Shown piece by piece: positions 7,971-16,788 of a DNA stretch of 64,000 nucleotides. Source of the stretch: Thalassobacterium maritimum. Its GTDB lineage: Bacteria; Verrucomicrobiota; Verrucomicrobiia; Opitutales; Coraliomargaritaceae. The position numbers and the translations under genes are program-made. Under the pieces are notes generated by a model. That model ran no database searches, was not told the DNA's origin, and saw only the letters and a list, made by a program, of their open reading frames with translations. Each line of letters opens with the position of its first letter. The first letter of the stretch is position 1. Location: contig NZ_JARXHW010000018.1 in NCBI RefSeq assembly GCF_031127805.1, positions 1 to 64,000 of the forward strand, written 5' to 3'.

Positions 7971-9206
7971 ATGGCATGGCGCATTGCAGACTACATCGAA
8001 CGGGGCGAAATTGATAACCGGACAAAGGGCCAGGTGGTCGGGCAACTTTGGCTGAACGGGATCGAGGAGCCGATCATCTTGGAGCTAACAGGCAACCCCT
8101 ATCGCGACCTCGCGGGGCAGCAGCTGCGTTTCAAAAACCCAAAGCCCAAGCCCATGCCCGAAGACCTCCGCGATTTCGCTCGAGAGCAGACGGGCGTCGT
8201 GGGCGACATCACTGCCGCGCGCAAGGTCAAGATTCTCGAAATAGAAGACGACGAGCTTGAGCACTACTACACGAATAAAATCCCCATGCCCTATCATTGG
8301 GGCAACTGCCTCTACCTGGAGTGGCACAGTGTCCGTAATGGGCGCGTCGTGATCGAAGCTGCCGACTACGAACTTGTGGTCGAACCGGAGGCCGCCTGGC
8401 AAATGTCCGAAGCAGAAGAAGCCGATCAACTCCAAGCCAATGCCCGGGCCATGATCCATTTCATGGATCAGTTGGTTGAAGCCGCCGACCCTGAGGATGA
8501 CGACGAGGACAGCCCTCAAAGCGAAATCGAAGCCAAGGCCGACGCCGACACTGCCCGCTCGGGTCTGCTCAATGACCGGGTCATCGAACGCCTGAAACAA
8601 GACGAGAACGCCAACGCGGAGGACTACTTCCGCATTCTGGAAGAAGAGCGTGAGCGCATGCGCCTCGAGCGCGGCGAGTTCGAGTTCGAGCTCGACCCCT
8701 TCAAGCAGAAGAATGCAGCCGAACAAGACGCCGTCATCGATGCCCAGAATGCTGATTTTGAAGAAGCCATGGCCAAAGAAGGCGAGCCGCCCGAAATGGA
8801 GCCCGACCCACTTTACGAGCAATGCCGCGAGCTAGGTGAACGCATCCAAGAAGATATCGAACATAACGACTGGCTCCCCGAAGGAGCCCAGGAAGAGCAT
8901 CCACTCAATGCGCTCCGACACGGTACTTGGTTCGCCTCTGCAAAACTAGCGGGAGCCCTCAATGGACGAGTGGACGAGTGGCCACCTCATCCACTCTTTG
9001 CCGGCGACTGCCTCGTTCGCCTAAAAAAAGCGCGCGGCTACTTGAAAGACGCCCTCGCAGCGCTCGACGCGGTCGAGGGCGAGAAGTTGACCGGTCCCGA
9101 TTGGACGCCCCCGATCCGGGAGGAACTCCAATATGTGCTCCACGAAGTCAAGGGCTTCATCAACGAAGTTCGCGACGTCCTGCGATGGGAAGAAGGCAAG
9201 CAATGA
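7971..9206 (+). CDS. Acidic protein of unknown function between two polY tails
   Basis: I do not recognise this 411-residue protein. It has no signal peptide or membrane helix and looks cytosolic. Residues 1-140 look like a compact domain (PMPYHWGNCLYLEWHS near 103). Residues 145-290 are strongly acidic and charged, with likely helices (EEERERMRLERGEFEFELD). Residues 300-411 form a helical domain ending in VKGFINEVRDVLRWEEGKQ. It follows the polymerase gene by 136 bp on the same strand and is bracketed by the intact polymerase tail and its degenerate repeat, so it may have arrived with an allele of the polymerase. A role in DNA damage tolerance is possible only by context. Confidence 0.75.
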   Translation: MAWRIADYIERGEIDNRTKGQVVGQLWLNGIEEPIILELTGNPYRDLAGQQLRFKNPKPKPMPEDLRDFAREQTGVVGDITAARKVKILEIEDDELEHYYTNKIPMPYHWGNCLYLEWHSVRNGRVVIEAADYELVVEPEAAWQMSEAEEADQLQANARAMIHFMDQLVEAADPEDDDEDSPQSEIEAKADADTARSGLLNDRVIERLKQDENANAEDYFRILEEERERMRLERGEFEFELDPFKQKNAAEQDAVIDAQNADFEEAMAKEGEPPEMEPDPLYEQCRELGERIQEDIEHNDWLPEGAQEEHPLNALRHGTWFASAKLAGALNGRVDEWPPHPLFAGDCLVRLKKARGYLKDALAALDAVEGEKLTGPDWTPPIREELQYVLHEVKGFINEVRDVLRWEEGKQ

Positions 9207-9323
9207 GGGCCTAATGATGGTCCTGCTCCCGACCAGGAAGGCATCCGGTGACATTCATAAAAATATAGATCGGCCCATGCGGGGCGATTCCGACCCAAAT
9301 GATTGCGATGGCGTACGACTCTC

Positions 9324-9503
9324 CCGCGAGAGCGAAGGGTGCAATACGTCATGGACAAAGTAAACAAGCGCTTCGGCGGCCGCACCCTCTACTACGCCGA
9401 CGCTATGGAGGCGCAAAAGTCCAGCGAAGCCGCCCCGATACGCATCGCCTTTGGCCACATCCCCGACCTGGAGCTGGAGCGTGGGTGGGATTATATAAGT
9501 TAA
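9324..9503 (+). pseudogene. Degenerate 3' end of a second Y-family polymerase
   Basis: Codons from 9351 to 9485 match the last 45 codons of the polymerase at 6596: 121 of 135 bases and 42 of 45 residues are identical (M to I, S to A, N to G). Nine of the twelve changed codons are silent. Weak similarity extends about nine codons upstream (PRERRVQYV against PRRMQLQHA). The frame continues past the old stop into a short tail (WDYIS). The silent-biased divergence says the fragment came from a diverged functional polymerase allele and is not a recently decayed tandem copy. The rest of 9207-9566 has no other gene; a terminator follows at 9509. Confidence 0.85.
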
Positions 9504-9508
9504 CAAAA

Positions 9509-9540
9509 AAAAGCGCCTCTCCGCGAGGAGAAGCGCTTTT
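9509..9540. terminator. Bidirectional Rho-independent terminator
   Basis: AAAAGCG (9509-9515) pairs with CGCTTTT (9534-9540), and TCTCC (9518-9522) pairs with GGAGA (9527-9531) around a GCGA loop. Runs of A and T flank both sides, so it can stop transcription from the polymerase unit and from the minus-strand transporter gene. Confidence 0.8.
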
Positions 9541-9566
9541 CGATTATAATATATTAAAAACGAGGC

Positions 9567-10751
9567 CTACTCGCTGGGCGCAAGCACTTCAGGCAGTGGG
9601 CGATCTGTGGCGGGGGCACTGACCTGTTCGACTTGCTCTGCAGTCACCGCCTCCGCATCGACACGCGCTTGCACGACCGGCTTGATAAAAGTCGGCAGGA
9701 AGAGTGCCAGCATCACGGCCACCGCAGAGCCGAGGAAGGCTTTACCCGCATCGCGGAAGATCATGTTCGAGACCTTTTTCTTCTTACGCAGCTTCAGGCG
9801 TAGCGCGATCCCCACCTCACGACCGGCCAACAGACCGAGAAAGACCCAGGTGGTGCTCATCGGCATCTGCTCCGGCCATGGCACATCCATATCCATAGCC
9901 GCAAAGAGCTTAGGAATGTAGTCGACCTTAAAGAAGAGTAACACCATCCCGTAGAGTAGATCGATAAAAGTCGCCGAGCGCACATCGATGGTATTGGTCT
10001 TAGTGGTGACCACGCGCTGAATCGCCCCGCCTTTTTCACGGAATAGATAGCCCTGCAAGAGCACCATGCCGCCAAGCGCACAAACCAAGCCTACCAGCGA
10101 GAGCTCACGCGGCAAATAAACAAAAATATTGGCCAAATCCTGGATCAGCCACATCGACCAAAGAAAGCCAGTCGAGCCCCATTGAAAGATCATCCAAAAC
10201 GGGTGTAACTCATTGTGCGGCCCCTCGCCATCTCGCTCCGCGGCTACCTTGCGCTCCATCAAGTAAATGACCAACCAATACAGAGCCAGCCCCAAAGCAA
10301 AGGCAATCGCATAGCCCACTAAGGACTTCTGCATCATTGAGTTAAACAGGTCGACCGCATCCTTCGGCGTCTTCCCCTGCTGCGCCGCGACCAGCCCCTT
10401 AAAGCCAGTCAGAACCAAGAGCGAAGTGCTCACCGGGATCCCCATCCGCGTCAGAATTACCAAACAAAGCGGCGGAATCACAAAGAGCCAGGTGATCGCT
10501 CCACCAAAGGCCTTCGGGTGGGCGATATTCTTGCCCGCAGCCGCAAGCCGCCCAAATGCAGGATCCCCACCATTCACTATCCAGCCCCAACTCACAGTCA
10601 CCACCATGATTCCGGAAATCCAGATCCACAGCGTCCACCAGGGGCGCTTGCTATTAGAGGACAAAAATGTCCCCAGAGTTTGGATCGAGTCATTTGCAAC
10701 GATCGCGTACGCAGCGAGGGCAAAGCCCAGAATCATGAATATATCAGACAT
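9567..10751 (-). CDS. PiT-like inorganic phosphate permease
   Basis: Integral membrane protein of 394 residues with about nine to ten hydrophobic segments and a charged loop near the middle (MERKVAAERDGEGPHNELHP). The first segment ends in IVANDSIQTLGTFLSS, which resembles the conserved GANDxxNxxGT element of PiT-family permeases, and a related element recurs in the second half. The start at 10751 (MSDIFMILGF) is chosen over a longer frame to 10889 because it opens directly on the first helix; no strong ribosome site is seen. The C-terminal 35 residues are polar. A low-affinity transporter for phosphate or another oxyanion is likely; substrate is inferred. Confidence 0.65.
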   Translation of the reverse strand: MSDIFMILGFALAAYAIVANDSIQTLGTFLSSNSKRPWWTLWIWISGIMVVTVSWGWIVNGGDPAFGRLAAAGKNIAHPKAFGGAITWLFVIPPLCLVILTRMGIPVSTSLLVLTGFKGLVAAQQGKTPKDAVDLFNSMMQKSLVGYAIAFALGLALYWLVIYLMERKVAAERDGEGPHNELHPFWMIFQWGSTGFLWSMWLIQDLANIFVYLPRELSLVGLVCALGGMVLLQGYLFREKGGAIQRVVTTKTNTIDVRSATFIDLLYGMVLLFFKVDYIPKLFAAMDMDVPWPEQMPMSTTWVFLGLLAGREVGIALRLKLRKKKKVSNMIFRDAGKAFLGSAVAVMLALFLPTFIKPVVQARVDAEAVTAEQVEQVSAPATDRPLPEVLAPSE

Positions 10752-10989
10752 AAGAAAATAGTAAGACTCAGTCTGCACAGGATTTCGCCGTAAAATCCAG
10801 CCGATTATGGCAACAATTCCGTCAAATAAACACGACGCTACAAAATTAAATGGCTTAAGATTCCACACTCTAATTACACCGACGCGCACCGCTTAAGTCA
10901 GGTCCGTTGCCGGCACTAACATCCTCAAAATTCTCCTGACCTAACTTAATTTTTGAACCAACTAAGTTATTGACAATAGCCAAACCATT

Positions 10990-11009
10990 CATTTTGAGTC
11001 ATCAAAATG
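10990..11009 (+). promoter_or_regulatory. Inverted repeat that includes the receptor start codon
   Basis: CATTTTGA (10990-10997) and TCAAAATG (11002-11009) are perfect 8-bp complements around GTCA. The ATG at 11007 of the TonB-dependent receptor forms the end of the right arm. A second inverted repeat TAACTTA/TAAGTTA lies just upstream (10942-10948 and 10963-10969), followed by TTGACA (10970-10975). These are candidate operators for metal- or redox-responsive control; no specific regulator can be named. Confidence 0.4.
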
Positions 11010-13241
11010 AACAAAGATGCCAATCAAACAAATCTGTATTCTCGAGCTTTTTCGAGCCGAGCGATGCAGCTCTCCAGCCTAATGCTCGCCTCTTCGGCAG
11101 CATTCACAAGCTACGGGCAAGAAAGCCTCCAAGACGGCGACAACGAAGTCTACGAACTAAAGGACTTCACCGTCGTCTCGACCGGCACCCGCACGGAGCG
11201 GCTACTCATCGACGTGCCGATCAAAACGGAAGTGCTCGGCAGCGACATCTTTGAGTCCGCCGCGATCACAGAGCTGGGCCAGGCACTGGAGTTGCTCAAT
11301 GGCGCCCGCACCGAGGCGAACTGCCAAAACTGCGGCACCGCCGAGATCCAACTGCTCGGCCTGCCGGGCAACTACAACCAGATTCTGGTCGACGGTCTGC
11401 CGCTCTTCACCGGCGTGGCCGCGGTCTACGGCATCGATCAGGTGCCCACCATCGCCATCGACCGCATGGAAATCGTCAAAGGCGGCGGCTCCGCGCTCTA
11501 CGGCCCCGGCGCCGTGGCGGGGGTGGTCAACTTGATTCCGGAGGAGCCCTACGAAAGTCACACTCACATCGACAGCACCTTTCGCAGCACCGACGGCGAA
11601 AGCCCGATCTACCAGAGCCAGTTTGCCAGCTACTACGTGAACGAAGACGGCTCTTTCAAGGCCTCGCTCTACGGCCTCTACTCCGACCAAAACGAGTATG
11701 ACCGCGACGGCGATGGCTTCACCGAAATGGTGGAACGCGAAAATCGCGTCATCGGCACCAACCTATGGTGGACGCCCACCGATCGCACCCGCCTGCGCGG
11801 CAACTACCAATACATCGGCGAAGAGCGCCGTGGGGGCGACAGCCTCGGCAAACCGGAGGAATTTGCCCAAGTCGCCGAAGCACTCGACACCGATTACCAC
11901 TGGGCGACGCTGGCCTGGGATCAGCAACTGGCCGACGACTGGAGCATGACGCTCTCCGCTGCCATGGTCGACTTCCAGCGCGACAGCTACTACGGCGGCA
12001 CTGGCGGCGAAATCATCGATCCCGCCAGCGACGTCATCGACTACAACAACCAAACCGTCAACGGCGGCGGCAATGCCGAAACGGAAGCCTTCTTCGGCAA
12101 TCCCACCGACGGCACCGGCGGGGGCGCCTACAATAGCTTTGGCCAGACCGACACACGCTCCTACATCTTCGACGCCAAGTTTCAATACGATGCCGGGCAA
12201 GTCGGCGAAACCGGCGAGCACCGCTTCGTATTCGGCTTTCAATATGAGACCGAAGCGATCAAAGACGACCAGCTCAACGCTGAAGGCGACTTCCTCGCCA
12301 TGCTGCACGACGACAGCTTTAGTAACCTCGGCTTCTTCCTGCAAGACGAGTGGCAGCTCAACGACCGACTCGAAATTGTGCCCGGCATCCGCATCGACAA
12401 GGCCAACACACTCGACAACTGGGTATTCTCCCCACGCATCGCAGCTCGCTACACCGCCAGCGACACGGTCACCCTGCGCTCCAATCTCAGCAGCGGCTTC
12501 CTCGCCCCTCGCGTCTTTGACGAAGACATCCACATCGAAAACATCGGCGGCACGCCGCGCGACATCGTGAATGCCGACGAGCTCAAAGAAGAGCGCTCCT
12601 ACACCTTCGCGCTCGGCCTCGACTACAGCCCCGCCTCCTTCCAGGGCCGACTCAAGACCTCGGTGCAAGCTTACTACACCATCCTGAAAGACTCCTTCGA
12701 CCTCGACGAGAGCACACTGCGCATCGAAGGCGGACGCGAGAAGATCGACCGCGTCAACACCGACGGCTCCACCATCTTCGGCATCGAGCTCGACGCCGCC
12801 TACCAGTTTAACAACAATTGGTCAGCCAATGCCGGGCTCGCCTTCAGCCAAGCGCGCTACGATGAGGAAGACGCCGACCGCGGCACCGACCACTACAATA
12901 AAACGCCCGACTGGACCGGACTGGTGCAGCTCAACTACGACAACGACGACCTCTTCGACGCCTACCTCGCGCTCAAGTGGACCGGCGAGATGTATGTCGA
13001 CCGCCTCGACTCTGTTACAGAGCCCGGCGTAGAAAAAAGCCCACAGTTCTTCGTGGTCGATCTCGGCATCAGCAAGAAGTTCGAGTTCGAGAGCTACGAC
13101 CTCACCCTACGCGCCGGCATCAACAACGTGCTCGACGCCTATCAAGACGACCAAGAGTCCGGCTTTGAGCGCGACCCCGGCTACGTCTACGGCCCGCGCA
13201 CACCGCGCACTTTCATCCTAGGCGCCCGCATCGACTTCTAG
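11007..13241 (+). CDS. TonB-dependent outer-membrane receptor with NCQNC motif
   Basis: Outer-membrane active transporter of 744 residues. A signal sequence ends near residue 37 (SYGQES), a TonB-box-like DFTVVS follows at about 53-58, the plug covers about 60-180 (QILVDGLPL, VKGGGSALYGPGAVAGVVNLI) and a beta-barrel runs to the terminal IDF. The plug carries NCQNCG (C106, C109), a pair I associate with a group of BtuB/HmuR-like Bacteroidota receptors. The next gene starts 3 bases after the stop and encodes a thioredoxin-fold protein, so a cysteine-dependent step or a metal ligand (copper, haem) is plausible. Substrate is unknown. Confidence 0.9.
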   Translation: MNKDANQTNLYSRAFSSRAMQLSSLMLASSAAFTSYGQESLQDGDNEVYELKDFTVVSTGTRTERLLIDVPIKTEVLGSDIFESAAITELGQALELLNGARTEANCQNCGTAEIQLLGLPGNYNQILVDGLPLFTGVAAVYGIDQVPTIAIDRMEIVKGGGSALYGPGAVAGVVNLIPEEPYESHTHIDSTFRSTDGESPIYQSQFASYYVNEDGSFKASLYGLYSDQNEYDRDGDGFTEMVERENRVIGTNLWWTPTDRTRLRGNYQYIGEERRGGDSLGKPEEFAQVAEALDTDYHWATLAWDQQLADDWSMTLSAAMVDFQRDSYYGGTGGEIIDPASDVIDYNNQTVNGGGNAETEAFFGNPTDGTGGGAYNSFGQTDTRSYIFDAKFQYDAGQVGETGEHRFVFGFQYETEAIKDDQLNAEGDFLAMLHDDSFSNLGFFLQDEWQLNDRLEIVPGIRIDKANTLDNWVFSPRIAARYTASDTVTLRSNLSSGFLAPRVFDEDIHIENIGGTPRDIVNADELKEERSYTFALGLDYSPASFQGRLKTSVQAYYTILKDSFDLDESTLRIEGGREKIDRVNTDGSTIFGIELDAAYQFNNNWSANAGLAFSQARYDEEDADRGTDHYNKTPDWTGLVQLNYDNDDLFDAYLALKWTGEMYVDRLDSVTEPGVEKSPQFFVVDLGISKKFEFESYDLTLRAGINNVLDAYQDDQESGFERDPGYVYGPRTPRTFILGARIDF

Positions 13242-13244
13242 CGC

Positions 13245-13802
13245 ATGCCCATCGCTACAGCCATTCGTGTCATAAGCTCCCTCTGGGGCGGCGCCTTACT
13301 CGTCGGAACGAGTTTGAGTGCCGTTCCAGTAGGGACAAGGCTCGACAACCCAGACGACCGACGCCGCATCGTTCAAGCCCAGGGTTACCGCTTGCTCCAG
13401 TCCGAACTGCGGCCCGAGGTGGAGGTCGTTATTTTCTTTTATTCCGCCTCTTGGTGCGCGCCCTGTAAACAAGCCGCCAAAGCGCTCAGCCAAGCCTACC
13501 CCGACATCATCACAGCCGAGCCGCGAATAGAGGTGCTCACCTACTCCGTCGATTTCAGCGCCGACGCGCGAGCCGACTATCTACGCGCGGCAAACTATCC
13601 ATGGCCCGCCATCGCACCCGAGCGGATTGGCAAGGCTCCATGGCCCGACAGCATCGCCGGCGGCACGCCACAATTTCAAGCCTTTGCCATTTCCGAGCAA
13701 GGCTGGCAAGCGATCACCACTCCCGGTGACGCACCCACTGTCTTCAAGGCAGCATTTACGTTTTTAGCCATAGACAATACGGACACAATCGCAGCTCCCT
13801 AA
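13245..13802 (+). CDS. Secreted thioredoxin-fold protein
   Basis: Protein of 185 residues with an N-terminal hydrophobic export segment (about 7-26) and a thioredoxin-like domain carrying the SASWCAPCKQA active site (C71, C74). The start ATG is 3 bases after the stop of the NCQNC receptor, which indicates translational linkage. Expected location is the periplasm, where it could reduce the receptor plug disulfide, deliver electrons to a bound metal, or handle a copper-type cargo. The partner relationship is inferred from position only. Confidence 0.8.
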   Translation: MPIATAIRVISSLWGGALLVGTSLSAVPVGTRLDNPDDRRRIVQAQGYRLLQSELRPEVEVVIFFYSASWCAPCKQAAKALSQAYPDIITAEPRIEVLTYSVDFSADARADYLRAANYPWPAIAPERIGKAPWPDSIAGGTPQFQAFAISEQGWQAITTPGDAPTVFKAAFTFLAIDNTDTIAAP

Positions 13803-13955
13803 AAGCAATAATCGATCTTCACATGTTACTGAAAATCTCTTTCAATACCAGCAGATAACCCGGCTGTAACAAAACCGCCACAATTCCGACACCCAAGCTT
13901 AACGATAGAGCCCTTTCTTTTAAAAATGCTTTCTGCTATCGAATCTCGCTCATCT

Positions 13956-14717
13956 ATGAAAAAACCACTTTTACAAATCCTGGCATTGGGCTGCGCCCTC
14001 GCACCATTTAGCCTATCCGCACAAAACAAGGTTACAGAAACGCGCGATACTTTGGATAAATGGGTCGAAACCCGCCAAATCATCTCCAAGGAGAAATCAG
14101 ACTGGAAAATCGAACAATCCATTCTAGGCGATACCGTGCAACTGCTGAGCAGTGAATTGGCGCGCCTCGAAAAGTCCCTGGAAGACCTTGAAGCCTCAGC
14201 CACCGCGGCTGACGAGGATCGCAGTCAACTGGCCGCCGAAAAAGAAGCCCTCAGTGCCGCGGCCGCCATCGTCGAATCCCAGATAGGCACGTTGGAAACT
14301 CAACTCAAACGCATTATTAAAGCACTCCCAGAGCCACTGATCAATAAGATCAAGCCGCTGGTGCGCCGCCTGCCCGACGATCCTAGCGACACAAAACTCT
14401 CGCTGGGCGAACGTGTGCAAAACATCGTTGGCATACTCAGTCAGGCCGATAAATTCAATACCACGCTCACCGAAACCAGTGAGTCACGCGAAATCGCCGA
14501 CGGCAAAATCGTCGAAGTGCGCACCCTCTACTGGGGACTCGCCATGGCCTACTACGTAGATGCCTCTGGCGAATATGCCGGCATCGGCTACCCGGGCGCC
14601 GACGGCTGGGAATGGCCACAGCTTGAAGGCAAGGGCCCCGAAATCAAACGCCTCCTCGACGTCTACGAAGGCGCCGAAGCCATCCAATTCGTCGAAGTGC
14701 CCGCACGCATCAACTAA
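13956..14717 (+). CDS. DUF3450 periplasmic coiled-coil protein
   Basis: Exported protein of 253 residues: signal peptide MKKPLLQILALGCALAPFSL ending at LSAQ, a long coiled coil (about 30-125, LARLEKSLEDLEASATAADE), then a compact domain ending with VDASGEYAGIGYPGADGWEW. This is the DUF3450 family found as the first gene of TonB2-type energising clusters in proteobacteria. The start at 13956 is preferred over 13926 because it begins the signal peptide directly. It leads a six-gene plus-strand cluster (DUF3450, two ExbB-like, ExbD, TonB, TPR). Confidence 0.88.
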   Translation: MKKPLLQILALGCALAPFSLSAQNKVTETRDTLDKWVETRQIISKEKSDWKIEQSILGDTVQLLSSELARLEKSLEDLEASATAADEDRSQLAAEKEALSAAAAIVESQIGTLETQLKRIIKALPEPLINKIKPLVRRLPDDPSDTKLSLGERVQNIVGILSQADKFNTTLTETSESREIADGKIVEVRTLYWGLAMAYYVDASGEYAGIGYPGADGWEWPQLEGKGPEIKRLLDVYEGAEAIQFVEVPARIN

Positions 14718-14737
14718 AGCTCAACTTTTGCCACACC

Positions 14738-16153
14738 ATGCAAACCACCGCTAAATCCATCTTTGCTGCGATCTCATTGCTCGCACTTCCTTTCGGCCTC
14801 GCCAGCACTTCTCAGGCGCAGTCCTTTAACTCCGCCAGCGAACAAGCCAGCAGCGATCTCAAAAGCGCGCTCACGCAACTTGCAGAGACTCGCGCCGAAA
14901 TCGCCACCGACAAGATTCCACTCATCCGCGAAGTCTCTTCGCTAGAAGATAAGGTCAAGCAAAAGACCGACGAGCTCAACCGCCTGCGTCGCCTACGTGA
15001 CAACAGCGACCTCGGGCTCAACCGCCTACGCGATCAAGTCGAAGCCATGAACGCGCAAAATGAATACGCGGCTGGCCTACTCGACGAATTTGTGCGCTCC
15101 TTTGAAACACGCATCGACTACAGCGAGGTACAACTCTACTCCGAAGCCGCCGAAGAAGCCCGCCTCGCCCTCGACGACTCCGACATGTCCCAGGCGGATC
15201 GCTTCAGCAAACAAATCGCAGTGATCGGTGTCGCACTCGACCGCTTAGAGCAACTCACTGGCGGTTATACCTTCGAAGGCAAAGCGCTCGCTCCCACCGG
15301 GGAGATTGAAGAAGGCACCTTCGCAGCCTTCGGCCCCTCCGTTTATTTCGCCTCCAAACAGTCCGCGCTCGCAGGCACCACCTTCAGCAAGCTCAACGCC
15401 GCCGAAGCCGCCATTGCCGTGCCCGGCGAAGCCTACAGTGCTGGCATTCGCACCTTCATTGAATCCGGCCAAGGCAGCATTCCCGCCGATGCCACACTCG
15501 GCAAAGCACTCAAGATTGTGGAAGGTAACGACTCCATACTCGAGCACCTGCAAAAAGGTGGCAGCGTCGGCGTCGTCATCATTGGCCTCGGTGTAATCTG
15601 CTTATTACTGGGAGCCTTCAAGGTGATCGAAGTCACCGCCTTCAAAACTCCCGCTCCCGAAGATGTGCAAAAGATCATCGGTCAAATCGAAAACGGCGAC
15701 CTCGCCAACGCACGCACCACCGCCGCTGGCATCCCCGGCAAAGGCGGCGCACTTCTGGTCAAAGGTGTCGAGTTTGCCGACGAAAAACGCGGCACTTTGG
15801 AAGAAATCCTCTACGAGAAGATTCTCGCAGTGCGCCCTGGTTTAGAACGCTTCCTGCCCTTTATCGCACTCACTGCGGCCGCCGCGCCACTCCTAGGCCT
15901 ACTCGGCACTGTGACCGGTATGATCAAAACCTTCAACCTGATCACCATCTTCGGCACCGGCGACGCCAAGAGCCTCTCCTCCGGTATTTCCGAAGCACTG
16001 GTCACGACCGAGCTGGGGCTAGTGGTCGCCATCCCTGCCTTGATTATTCACGGCCTGCTCTCACGCATGGCCCGCCAGAAGATCGGCGACATGGAACAGA
16101 CAGCTGTCGGTTTCATCAATGGCGTCATCGGCGCACGTAACAAAGATAAATAA
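14738..16153 (+). CDS. MotA/TolQ/ExbB-like proton channel with periplasmic coiled coil (TtpC-like)
   Basis: Protein of 471 residues: signal peptide ending near AQSFNSAS, a periplasmic coiled-coil region (about 30-120), a middle domain, then three membrane helices from about residue 270 onward and the MotA/TolQ/ExbB domain (AAAPLLGLLGTVTGMIKTF near 380, SSGISEALVTTELGLVVAIP near 410). This long form matches TtpC of the Vibrio TonB2 system, which adds a periplasmic module to the ExbB fold. It lies 20 bases after the DUF3450 gene and 7 bases before a conventional ExbB. Confidence 0.9.
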   Translation: MQTTAKSIFAAISLLALPFGLASTSQAQSFNSASEQASSDLKSALTQLAETRAEIATDKIPLIREVSSLEDKVKQKTDELNRLRRLRDNSDLGLNRLRDQVEAMNAQNEYAAGLLDEFVRSFETRIDYSEVQLYSEAAEEARLALDDSDMSQADRFSKQIAVIGVALDRLEQLTGGYTFEGKALAPTGEIEEGTFAAFGPSVYFASKQSALAGTTFSKLNAAEAAIAVPGEAYSAGIRTFIESGQGSIPADATLGKALKIVEGNDSILEHLQKGGSVGVVIIGLGVICLLLGAFKVIEVTAFKTPAPEDVQKIIGQIENGDLANARTTAAGIPGKGGALLVKGVEFADEKRGTLEEILYEKILAVRPGLERFLPFIALTAAAAPLLGLLGTVTGMIKTFNLITIFGTGDAKSLSSGISEALVTTELGLVVAIPALIIHGLLSRMARQKIGDMEQTAVGFINGVIGARNKDK

Positions 16154-16160
16154 AGCGACC

Positions 16161-16745
16161 ATGCTCGAAAAAATCATAGACATTTGGTTCAGTGGCGGAT
16201 GGGTCATGATCCCGCTCGCACTCCTTGCCGTCTTGATTTATTCAAACGGCATCCAGCTGCTGCTCTTTTTAAGTAAGGGTAACATTCAACTCGGCCACGA
16301 GAGCGAATGGATGACTTGGATTTATAACCCCTCGCAGGCCAAAGGCCGCGCGGGCGAAATCATCCGCTACACCCAGGAAAACGTGACCGCCGCCAAACAT
16401 GTGCGCAACCGCTTCGAAGAAGTGCGCCAAACCATGCTGCACAATATCGAGCGCCGTCTCATTTTTCTGAATACACTCGTCGCCGCCGCACCCCTGATGG
16501 GGCTGCTCGGCACTGTGATCGGCATGCTCGGCACCTTCGCCGCCATCTCCAGTGGCGGCGGCGCCGAAACAGCCGCCATGGTCGCAGCTGGCATCTCCGA
16601 AGCACTCATCACCACCCAGACCGGCCTCTTCGTCGCACTTCCCGGCATCTTCCTCACCCTAATCATTCGCCGCCGCAAACACGCCGTCGAAGCCGCACTC
16701 GCACGCATCGAATCACTCAGCCTCACGAAGCTGCAACTCGACTAA
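16161..16745 (+). CDS. exbB: ExbB-like proton channel subunit
   Basis: Protein of 194 residues with three membrane helices and the family signature AAPLMGLLGTVIGMLGTF (about 108-125) followed by GISEALITTQTGLFVALP. With ExbD it converts proton motive force into TonB movement. Start 16161 was chosen because an earlier frame start (16119) overlaps the preceding gene; the chosen ATG is 7 bases past that gene's stop. Short conventional form, unlike the upstream long paralogue. Confidence 0.93.
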   Translation: MLEKIIDIWFSGGWVMIPLALLAVLIYSNGIQLLLFLSKGNIQLGHESEWMTWIYNPSQAKGRAGEIIRYTQENVTAAKHVRNRFEEVRQTMLHNIERRLIFLNTLVAAAPLMGLLGTVIGMLGTFAAISSGGGAETAAMVAAGISEALITTQTGLFVALPGIFLTLIIRRRKHAVEAALARIESLSLTKLQLD

Positions 16746-16788
16746 GCGAATTCCTCATTCCTAATTTTTAATTCCCAATTTTCAAACC

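Noticed and set aside
11763..12668. 301-codon open frame opposite the TonB receptor
   Set aside because: It is antisense to the receptor barrel and its composition is an artefact of the opposing codons.
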